Assembly: GCA_963070105.1 (NCBI GenBank)
Contig: OY718807.1
Coordinates: forward strand, 744,001-808,000
DNA: 64,000 bases
Source: Litomosoides sigmodontis
Taxonomy: Eukaryota > Nematoda > Chromadorea > Rhabditida > Onchocercidae
Reading direction: 5' to 3'
The translations under genes were made by a program, and so were the position numbers. Shown piece by piece: positions 48,201 to 59,300 of the stretch. The notes beneath the pieces were generated by a model. That model was not told the origin of the DNA. It saw nothing but the letters and a program-made list of their open reading frames with translations, and searched no databases. Each line of letters opens with the position of its first letter. Position 1 is the first letter of the stretch.

Positions 48201-51200
48201 TGACAAAATTAGAAGTATAACTTAATATCTCTCTCCTAATACCTGGTCTCTAGCGATGAATGAACGGTAATTTGAATTTGATTATCATCCTTCATGACAG
48301 GTCCAAGATAATAAGTTAAATTAAGACCGCCTTGCCAATCGAATGGTGCTAAGAAACCTCGCACATTAGACAGTACTTGATAAGCGTCCGAATAGCTTAA
48401 AGGTAGTACGGGAATAGTTGGCAGCGTACGATCGTTCATAGCCTAAAATTTTACAATTGGAACAACCATAATTAAAGTCCAAAGCATTCACCAAAGGACT
48501 GAGAACCTCTAACTGCAAAGTTTAGATTTTTCAGTATACTAAAGGATAATTAATTTGAATGGGAAATAAAATAACAGAGTTATGGACGTGTCAAATAATT
48601 TATAATTACTGTCTCTCCATGTTGCAAGGCAGTAAACTATACTATTTTATCTGTTAACTAGCAACTTCTGGAAAATGTTTTTTCTTTTGAGAAATTTGCA
48701 GCTATTGCAAACAAGCCACTTTCATCTCTAAAAAAGAGGTTTGCTCAATAGCACTGAAATTTCTTGTGAACCAAATTTAACTTCATCAAATTTAAGCCTA
48801 ATATAAGCTTATGAGTACCTTCTTCCATTACTGAAAAATTTTTCAGCATTTCATAACTTTAAATAAACGTAGCAAAATTGTAGGAAACGAATTTTCCACG
48901 TATTTCTAAAACGTCCGCAGATCTTTACAAATTTTAAACATTTAGCTATCATCCTTAAATTATAATCAATAGTTTTAGATTTGCAGGACACCAAGCAAAA
49001 TATTAGCTAAGAAAAATTTTAGGTTCAAGAAATAACAAATATAACAAGGATTCCTTCGAACTTCGAACGATAAGTTTACAATTTGATATTTCTTCAGTTC
49101 CACTGACATTTGCGCGATAAGAAATATTATTTAATTTCAGTCATTTTAATAAAATTGAAATACAGGAATTTATGACATTTAAAATTGTTTTACCATTTTC
49201 AAGAAGTACGAATTTTAGTGTGAAACATTCATTAAAAGTATTTCACAGTGCTAAACTTATGTAATGCTTATTCACTTAAAATTTATTGCAATTGCGTTCG
49301 ACGTGAAGGAAAAATTATTTGAGTCATACCTCTTTGATAGTTTTGGAACGGTAAAAATTCTTTTTTGACGGATATAACGGAGAAAGCGGATCGCCGTTAC
49401 CATTCATAATACTACCACGCTGTACGCCTTCACCCGGTAGCCATTCAGTATTGGGATACACATTTTCTGCAAAGTTGGAATTTTAAAAATACCTTGTCTA
49501 AATTTAATTATTAAATTTATGTGATTTTCCGAAGAATGAGGAGAGCAATTTTTTCAAAATGTTTATAGGATTTTTTTTACGACTTTCTTTATAGGATGAG
49601 AAATCCTCTTCTTTCCCTTTACTTTTGAATTTCAAAAATTTGTTTCCTTCCCAATGCGTTCCTTTTCCCTCTGCCGTTTCTCATATCAAACCCTGGCACT
49701 CACCAATCACTTTTAATTGAAATAATTTGTTGACAACAAGAAAACAGTCAAACAAATACATGTGTGGCGCTCCTTTTGAACCAATTAACATCAGCCGTCG
49801 TATGAAATAGAATTTCAGTAGAAACTTGAAAAGGAAAAAAACCTTTCGTTGTGCCATCTCGTGCCACTTCAAAGGGATCAGAGAATAAAATAGCGCCAAT
49901 AGCACCCGCTAATTGAGCATTCAATATTTTATCGCCTCGGAATATCTTGCCATATCTCATCACAACTATTTTACCCTGAAAAATACTGCAAAAATCAATG
50001 CAAGCATTTTCAACGATAAAAAATCGATTTATTAGGTTAATTGTAATGAGTCGGAAGTTCTTTTTTCATTTTAAATTTCAATTTTAAATTTCATTCCAAC
50101 TAATGGAATGTGCGTGTGTGTGTGTGTATAACCTTTTAGTATCAGCGAGTAAAGGTGAAATTTATACCTTCGGATTAATATCGTAATACTTTAGGCGTTG
50201 GAAGTCCTGTTTTCGTCCAAAATGGCAATAAATAACTTCCCCTCGAACTGTCCCATTTGCAGAGTAAGCCAACCATTGTATTCCAGCACCTATTTCAATT
50301 CCTTCTTGGTCGGACAATTTAGAACTGAGTGACGTATGAGTGTGAGGAGTGGGATAGTGTTACGTTAAGGACTGTATACGTGTGTGCTACGGTTTCGCTC
50401 CACGCAAAGCTCACATGTGAAAACATTTATTTAACACTTAATTGACTGATAGCCAACCTTTAGCACTTTGCTCCTTCGGTATTAATGGTGGAGTGACACC
50501 TTTGGTTTTATAAAGAATTTTTCCGTCTTTGTCTAATATATGCAAGTGATTAGGATTGTCGTAATCGGGGTAGGATAGAAGTACGTCATATTCCACGTAA
50601 TGCACACCTGCAACATTAGTCAGTCATAAGCGAACTGAAATCTTTAAATTCTAAGCTATTTCTGCTACTGCTCACGTCATTTCTTTACGCCATCTGAAAA
50701 TCATTAGTGGTTGCTGATCTTTATTACTTAATTACCTTCTAAACCATTAGATTTCCAAACTTTCGATATCCTTTCGGCCACTTTACTGTTCGCCTTTGTT
50801 CCAGCTGGATGTGGCCAAGCAGTGAATGATTTCAAATTTTCCGCAATTTTAAAGCCATTTATATTTGACATTAAAATGTCGATCATACTTGCATGATTAC
50901 CTAAAAATTAATTGAACTGTTTCGTTGAATCGAAGACATTCACCGCTAAAATCTTAAATTACATTATTCCATTATCACAATAATCCATACTTATCATTGT
51001 AATTTATCATTACTGTGTGATTCCATCACAATAATTAATTTTGACTTGATAGACATCACTGGCCGTGACGAGCAAAATTAGCATAACTGTGAAAGTGAAA
51101 CGGTTGACCTTTGGAAGTGACCTTGAAATTGGTTGCTCTTACTGAGTGCGAATTATGATAAACGCCAAGGAAACTAACGAGAAAAATGGATGCAAAGCCA

Positions 51201-51462
51201 ATTCCAAGCAACAAAACTGCCTTTAGCATTGTCCGATCGCATAAATTATTTCCTAAAAAACAATTAATGCAATTTTTTAAATCGGCAAAATTCAGTGATT
51301 CAGTGAATTTTCCAATCTTTAATATTCTAAAGAAGAAAATTTTAAATGAATGCAATAAGTTCGGTTCTGTCATTTAAAAAAGGTTTTAATTAATTAATTA
51401 AGTATTCAACGTATTGTACCCTCGGTATTTGTTCCGGACATCAGTTTCCTTTTAAATTTCAT
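45266..51462 (-). CDS. gcp-2: Glutamate carboxypeptidase II-like M28 metallopeptidase (NAALADase/PSMA family)
   Basis: Sixteen exons join with consistent phases into 805 residues: 51462-51420, 51252-51070, 50900-50736, 50607-50458, 50289-50168, 49975-49843, 49466-49330, 48442-48243, 48120-47939, 47804-47660, 47299-47186, 46923-46795, 46672-46579, 46333-46124, 45890-45609, 45394-45266. Type II layout: short basic N terminus, membrane anchor at about 25-46, then protease-associated, M28 and C-terminal helical domains. Zinc ligands are H402 (GNHYDAW), D412 (LDPNSG), E451 (WDAEEYG), D479 and H580 ([10 protein letters not shown]), with E450 as general base. The family removes C-terminal glutamate or other residues from peptides outside the cell. 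Two positions that bind the substrate glutamate or linker in the human enzyme look changed, so the substrate is uncertain. The start could also be M8 (51441), and the exon 2 donor may be at 51060 instead. Confidence 0.93.
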
Positions 51463-52760
51463 GAAGAAAAATATCAAACATTGATGAAAGATTAGGACAA
51501 CGTGTCGTTTGAGTACGGTGATAGCGCACGAAAACAAAAAATGAACTCTAAAATATGCAAACTGTTAGTCTTTTAAAGTATTGAAACATAAATATTTCGC
51601 AATTTTTAGAAACTAAAATACAGGCATTTTGTGAACATAAATTTTTAAGCAAATGAATTTATTCCTTTCAAAGCTTTATTTTCTCTTTCTTTTTCCAATT
51701 TCAATGAAAGAAAAACATTAACAGTAATGATTGTACCCACTGTTATTTGAGTATTTAATTAAAGTTTTAATATTTCGGCTAGCAACAGACAACAGCAACC
51801 ACAACATTATGCTGAATCGATAAAGTGAAAAAGAAGCCAACTATTAGAAATTGAAAGCTTAAAGAGCGTTTGAAATTTTTACACGTCTACAATTTTTCAC
51901 TCACCTCTCTCTTAAAAATGTAGCATTAGCAACAATCAACTGTGAAAGCGAAATTTCATCTTCCTTTAAGACCTCTTAAAATTTCTCAAAAAAAAATGTT
52001 CCATCCCTCAATTTATAACCACTGATTTTACTTCAAATATGATTGTAAAGCTGTGAAATTACGTACCATTTTCAAGATTATTTATTTCCTTACGGAACGT
52101 TAAAGACAAGTTAAATGACAGAGCTTTTGAGGATGTAAAGAATTTGAGGATAATTTCACTTCGAAAACACTTATAATGAACAAATAAATCATAGTGATAA
52201 GGAAGTGGAAATGCGACAGTTCAAATTAAGTTTAGATTAAGTGAAGTTCAGAGCAGCCATATTTATCTGATTAATAATCCAATGCAATCAGTCTTCTGGT
52301 ATATTTTGAATTTAACAAGTCTAACGATGAGGCGCCTACCGACAACTGATAGGATAGGAGCATTATCAGTAATGACAATCGTTAATCACTCCCAGGAGAG
52401 TGCTGTGAAACTTTATGGTAAATGTTGCAACGATCAAAAGCCCTCCTATCAATCGTCGACAATTAGCAAAACAGCCGGGAAAAACACATTACAATTTAGG
52501 CTTCTGCTGTCCACCCTTACCACTACTACACCTCACTGGGTGGTTGATTCTCTGATATCCAACCCGAATACAAATTAAACATTTGCTTTAATATTTAAAT
52601 TTTTTTCCTTGATTATTCATTTCACACTGCTAATGTTCCACTGATGGTCCGTTTGAAAAAATCTTTTAAGCAAGGAATTGAAAAAACACTTAAATTCATA
52701 TGAATGAGTCCAGAAGGTGAAAGATTTGAAAAAAGTGAATAACAAACGGAAAAAGGGAAA

Positions 52761-52766
52761 AAGTAA

Positions 52767-52822
<56 letters not shown>
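52761..52822. repeat. (GA)n tract
   Basis: Purine-only GAGA run interrupted by AAAG; the minus-strand frame reads poly Ser-Leu and is an artefact. Confidence 0.9.
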
Positions 52823-53659
52823 TGATGGACGAAAAGTGAAATGAATGAAAAGGATTTTTAAACGAGTAATGCTGTTGTTGGATGGGAAAACATTTATTTC
52901 CCTCAATCCCTCAAGTTAATGAATAAGAATTGAGAGCACTTCACACTGAACATTATAATGAATCCTTCCAAGTGCTAAGTGAAGAGGGAAAAAGGAAGTG
53001 AAAAGTACTGAAATTGAATAATTCTCAGCGGTATTTATGAAAAGAAACATCTCCACGAAGGCTTTCTTTTTTGTTCAAATCTTTATCCATCCATCCATCC
53101 ACCCATCTATCTCTAATCTTATCTTCTCCAACCTAATCATCAATAGCCATCTATCCCTCTGAAATTTTCACTCTGTCCACTGCATTTCAATCTTTCACTG
53201 ATGCAATTTGAGAACCTTTGATTGTGACCAAGAAACTGTACAGTTCATAGGTCATGGAATATTAATCGATTCTGCGCACAACAGTTTAATTTCAATAAGA
53301 AGCACTATTAATTTAAATTAAGGCAATGAATGAGCGAGGACGTCATCACCTTATCACATTATCAGGGAGCATTATCAGCGGTTCACAATATTTTTGTTGC
53401 ACCCAAACACGAACTGATAGAATAGCTAATACGGAATTCACTGGATGTGCCGAAAGAGAAAAATCGTTGAAGTAACACAAATTAAATATTTCTCTTTTAA
53501 AAACACCTCATTAAGTATCTTCTTGGAGTGCTACCATCACTTCTCATTTTATCATTTCCATTTTTATTTCACACGCCTAATTTTGCTGGCAAAATTTTGT
53601 GATTGCTATTCCTCAAAGAGTTCAGATTTCCGTACGGTCCGTGTGGAACTAAGTAGAGT

Positions 53660-53685
53660 TGTTTGTTCCTCGTAAAGAACAAACA
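53660..53685. repeat. Perfect inverted repeat
   Basis: TGTTTGTTC and GAACAAACA form a 9-bp stem with an 8-base loop. Confidence 0.85.
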
Positions 53686-53733
53686 TTGTCCAAAAAATGA
53701 ATGGCTAAATATGGCACTTTATTTAGCATCAGG

Positions 53734-53880
53734 GTGGATTACAACTTACTAGCAGGTGGACACTCTCCACCTGCCTGTGCATTGCTCCTTGTGGATTACA
53801 ATGGTCTGAAAAACAAGAGCAAGATGCAGATATTAGCAGGTGGACACTGCCCACATCGAGTGGATTGCTCTTTCATGCAA
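53734..53880. repeat. Direct repeats with an embedded hairpin
   Basis: TAGCAGGTGGACACT occurs at 53750 and 53834. GTGGATT occurs at 53734, 53791 and 53860. The first copy also forms a perfect hairpin at 53752-53774 (GCAGGTGGA, loop CACTC, TCCACCTGC). Confidence 0.85.
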
Positions 53881-56347
53881 TAATCGAAAGGTCAAGAGAA
53901 AAAAACTGACCCTCCAAGAAGCATCGATAGAGAGAGTGAAAGGATGCGAGAGAGGCTGAGAGAGAGAGGGAAACATTAGCAATTACTTAACGCTGATGTG
54001 CGAATAAAGCTTTACCTATTCGCTAAACCTGCACGGCCACTGCTGTCTCCATAAATGCTAATATCAGTAAGCTAACGCTGTCAGCAATGAGTGGATTGCT
54101 TTCTTTGCTAGTAAGCTGAGAAAAAGAGAAGAAAACGATTTCTCAACTAGCATTGTATCGGTTAGATATAAATGCATATATCAACGAATAGGTAACCATG
54201 AATGATAGGTGGACGAGAGTGCAAGGAAAATTTCAAACTTCAAATTCAAACTTTACTCTCTCTCGCCCCCTCAATTTTTCGTTATTCACGTTTTGAGTTT
54301 ATAAAAAATTTGAAAAAAAGCGGAACAATTCATTAATCAAAGTATTGTTCCACATAATACCACTGGGAATTTCACTATAACGTAAGAAATACATTTTTTC
54401 CACTTTTCTTTTACCATCAAATGTTTTTCCCCAAAATTACTTTTCTTTCATTCTTTCATAAATCATTTCACATTCATCCATTTTTTTAATTTTTATACAA
54501 ATTTGAGGGATAATTTCTAGAATTATCGATAAATATAAAACACCATGTTCGGCCGCCTTGGCATGCATGGTTTGCAGTACGATTAATGCTAAGAAAGTCA
54601 ATAACAAGTCTGAAATGTGCAGTACCTCTGATAACAGTGAAATTTAAATTGATTCATTTTTTTTTGCCATTAAAAGTGCGCCGCAGTTAGCTATTCAGTT
54701 AATTGAAATTATCACACCGAATTAATTGCAACTATTCTTAAGTGCGATAAACTGTGATAAAAGTGCTATTAATCACTGCAAATTTCGTCATTTGAAAATA
54801 AATGAAAATATTTCAAAATAAAAAATTCTATCAAAAAACAGAATTCATACGTTTCTGAATTTTCGCAATCAAACCAATTCGTCTAAAACTTCTCAGTTAT
54901 TTATTAAAAGCATCTGATTTCTGTCAATTTGCTAACTCAACTAAAATTACAATTATAATTTCTTTAAATTATCTTCACTGCTGAAGCATATTTAAATGTT
55001 AATTTTGAAGTTTGAATACGCATTTCGTTTAATTGTTCACGTTAATTTCATCAGTAATCATTCGCATAAAATAATTTAGAGGCTGGTCATTACCGACAGG
55101 TTTAAAAATTTTCTATAAATTTTTTCAAAGTAAATGGTGCGCGTAAACCAATTAATTAAAATTTAAAAAGAGATTTTTAATCGAGTTTGAATTAATTGTT
55201 CAGTTTTTCACTGGCAAAATCAGTCATTTTTTTGTTGATAAGTGAGTGGAAAGTTGGCAAAATTTGTTTACTGTGAATGAGAATATTATGCCTAAGCTTT
55301 AAGCTTTAAATCTGAATCTGAGCAGAAAAATCGTTCGCTCTACTTTTCTGCACATTTGCACCCATCCATTTATTCCTCATCTTTCATGCACCTTGAAAAT
55401 TTCGAATTTCTACTTTTTCTTCAAAGTGAAATTTTACATGGGAAAATATCCTTTTCTTTGTTTGTAAAAAAATAATTAATCACTCTAATTATTGATATCA
55501 AAGTGTAAATGGCTCTCTCCATCAACCAGGAACTTTGATAGTAGTGGAATGAATTCTAAAACTGATAGCATTATCAAGTGTGTTCTTCTGCTTCCATTTA
55601 ATCCTACAATATTGCTAATTGTTTCAGCAGCAAAAATGTTTCACGAACTTTCAATTTTTCACGTACTTAAATTAAATTTAATCCTGCATCTACTGAAGTC
55701 GGCAATTGATAAATTATCAGTTAATTCCGTTAAGTTATCAGTTAAATTAAGTTAATTGCTGAATAAACAAGTTTTAATGAAATGTCATTTTCAAAACCGC
55801 CTGCAAAGGCTGTTTTATTTTGATGGACACTTTCCGCGCAAAATTTGAAGATTTGTAGTACATGTGAAATATTTTAAATATGATGATACTATTGGAATTA
55901 ATGGTCAACTAATATTCATTAATATTAATTACATATATTATGTGCTGGATAATTAGTGTTTTTTAAAGTTAATTGACAATCGCCAATGAAGATGTGTTTT
56001 TTTCGATGAGAGTGTGGATGTTGCTATCGTTGAACAAAATTTTGACGAAATTTTTAAAATAATAAATTAAATTTAAAATTAGACATATCCAATTGATAAC
56101 TGAACAGCGTGTTCAAGTAGTGTTTGTAAGTATTTCAAATATGTGTTTATTTTTCGAACCATTTCAATAGAGTTAAGTTATTAAATACAAAGAGAAATTA
56201 AAAGTCAGTATTTATTTGAAGCAAGTACTCCCCCTTATGCAAGGCTAATTTCAATAGTTTAAATTTTCCAGTTTGCACTGAAAGTGCATATCTTGCAGTC
56301 AGAGAGAGCTATCATGCCGTAGCACAAGTCCATGCTGTGCTAATTTT

Positions 56348-59300
56348 TCAAAGATAGACTGACGATGAACGATAGGCTGGACTACCGCCACCGCTACCGC
56401 TGCCAAAACTGCCAAATCCACCGCTACTTCCGCCTGGACTGTTAGAAGAACGAGCGGTCTTGCCTGAAACCTCGCTGTAGTGCACGTGAGGAGGAAAAAA
56501 AGACAGCGTGGAAATTTTATCATTCAATTCTTAAAAACAAAATTCCATTTAGTGCGAAAATTTTTTCTTTCCCACAATTGCCTGCCCAGAATACGTGCAC
56601 TTATTATTCTCACTTCATCAAATACATATTGCGTGCGTAAATTAAACCAAACAATTTGAAGTAAACAATTGTCGAATACTAGCACTGATCAAATAGAACT
56701 CGAATATTCAAGACAGGCAATTTCCGATATCAACGAAACAACAATTAATTTACTTTGAATTAATTAGAGAAAACAAGAAAAAGTCAGATTTGTGAATTTA
56801 GTCTTCAGAATTATGCCACTATGTAGAAATGATAGTTTTTTTTAATTGCTTCCAGTTTGCATTAATAAAGGACGCAAAACATACTAAGTTGATCGGCGGT
56901 GTTTCCAAAAGCGAAGCCAACATCTTTAGCTTTAGCGGCACTAGGCGTAGAAGCGATCATATATGCACTGCCGGTGCCACCACCACCACCACCACCACCA
57001 AAGCCCGGGCAATAGAGTGAAAATTCTTTAATTCCACCATCGTCAGGCGAAGGGCCGCCATCACCTTCCTTTGCTTTAACTGCGGTTCCGCCACCAGCCA
57101 ACATTGCTGATAAGTATTTTTCAACTTCAGCACCAGCACCAGTTTGACTTAATATACCGCCTTCATCGAGACCAATTGCACTTTTGGCACCACCAATACC
57201 GACAGCAACAGGAGTTTCAGTACGACTGACACCAGTAGCAGCACCGGTACCGCTGATGGTAGAGCCTGTACCACCACCAACGCCAGCACCAGTAGCACTA
57301 ACTACAGGACTTGTGGTACGACCAACACCGGTAGCTGCGCCGGCACTGCTAGCAACAGGACTTGTGGTACGACCAACACCGGTAGCTGCGCCGGCACTGC
57401 TAGCAACAGGACTTGTGGTACGACCAACACCGGTAGCTGCGCCGGCACTGCTAGCAACAGGACTTGTGGTACGACCAACACCGGTAGCTGCGCCGGCACT
57501 GCTAGCAACAGGACTTGTGGTACGACCAACGCCGGTAGTTGCGCCAGCTGCGCTAGCAACAGGACTTGTGGTACGACCAACGCCGGTAGTTGCGCCAGCT
57601 GCGCTAGCAACAGGACTTGTGGTACGACCAACGCCGGTAACAGCACCAGTAGCGCTAACGACTGGAGTCGTAGTACGATCAGCGCCGGTAGCTGTACTAG
57701 CAGAGCCAGTAACAGTGCTCGTAGTACGACCAACGCTGGTAGCTGTACCAGAAGCGCTAGCAACAGAGCTCGTAGTATGACCAGCGTAGGTAGCTGTACC
57801 AGCAGCACTAGCGACCGGACTTGTGGTACGACCAAGACTAGTAGCAGAACTAGAAGCGCTAGCGATAGGACTCGTAGTACGACAAGCACCGGTAGTGGAA
57901 GAACTAACACTGACAGCACTACTACTTTTTTCTACCGCAACAGACGTATCGGTAGGAGCGGTTACTGCCATTTGAGCACCAGCTAGCGAGGTTGGCACCA
58001 CCGATGTCCTGCTTTCTGCTGAAAAGAAAGTGGCATTGAAAGGTGAAGAATTTCAAATGAAAGACTGTTTTTGCTACCGCACTGAACCAATTACTTCACC
58101 TAGTTTCAATACAGTTGAGAGAAGTGATTCACGGAGGAACGTAATTTCTTGCATCATTTGCTTCACAACTTCTTCCAGTCGTTTGTTTTCATTTGTTACG
58201 ATTTCCAGCACCGCTTTCAACTCATCGCTACTCCTCTGCATCTGATAGCCACTCGAGTCTTTCCACAAATTTGGTAGAACCACTTGGATTGGAACTGAAT
58301 GTAACTCATCTTTTAAAGTTTACGTCAGCATTCCCTTCAATGCTTTATCATACGAGAGATTCTGGACTGAAAAGCACCTAAAGCTAAAAAGCGTGGCAAA
58401 TAATTGCAAAGTTAAATTACGACAGCGCTTGTCTGATCTCCACAAGTTATAGACGGAATAATTTCATTCACTTCGATGCTAACTCTAGGGCGTGCCTAGA
58501 GACGAATTTTATTTTTCTGATATGAAAAGAGAGGAAACTCACAAACCTTGCTCCTTCTTGTCTTTTTTCGTAACTGGAAGTTATCACTCGTTAGTAAAGC
58601 AAACAAAAACTTTCTTTACTTCTCAAAATAAATGCAAAGTTACCCTTTCGAACAGTAACGCACGAAGTGATATCAGTAAGACTGTCATTTGCATTGATTC
58701 AAAAAATTGTTGTAAGTTGCAATATTTCAGGAATATTTCACGGTAAAATATCTCATCGATATGCACTAATTTCAATTTTTCTTTGTTACAGCTTGCTTAT
58801 CGTTCTGTCACTTTTCATTTTCAAAGTTAATTTACAAGCATACATTTTATTTTAGTTCAGAACTATTAGGTGAACTGAAATTGACCACTGAAGCACCTCG
58901 TCTGTACCTAAACCTATCAGCTAAATGCTGGTATTCAGGTACTTATTTACCCATTCTATTCGCTAAAAGCAACAACCAAAGAACTATTCCAAATTACTAA
59001 GTATCATAGAATTCGAGCATATCTTCATCATTTTTTCATTATAAAAATTTCAGGAGGTTTTTAATTTTGCTTAAAATTATACTGAATTCAATTACTGATT
59101 GCAATTGCCAGCTTATTTCTTGTTATCTCTAGTTACTCCAATTCACTTCGTGCATTCAATGAATGAACACCGTGAATTTAGGCCATAAATATCCACCTAG
59201 TAGTGCTAATGCTTTGCAATTCGCTGTAGCAATTGCCAGTGGAATTGATTTTAGTAGTGTTAATCAAAGTTAAACCACAATGCTTCTAACTTCTAACCAA

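Larger units (their letters stand above)
51463..56347. other. Intergenic
   Basis: Nearly 5 kb upstream of the GCPII-like gene and downstream of the MSP-like gene. It holds a GA tract (52761-52822), tetranucleotide ATCC repeats (53087-53112), two perfect 9-bp hairpins and a set of direct repeats near 53.7-53.9 kb. A 98-codon plus-strand frame at 52282-52578 has no splice or family support. Confidence 0.45.

Noticed and set aside
52282..52578. 98-codon plus-strand frame
   Set aside because: No recognisable domain, no acceptor before the start, and length within chance expectation.
57184..57919. Frames of 198 (plus) and 205 (minus, other phase) codons
   Set aside because: Shadows of the 51-bp repeat array; only the frame continuous with the MSP-domain exons has matching splice phases.
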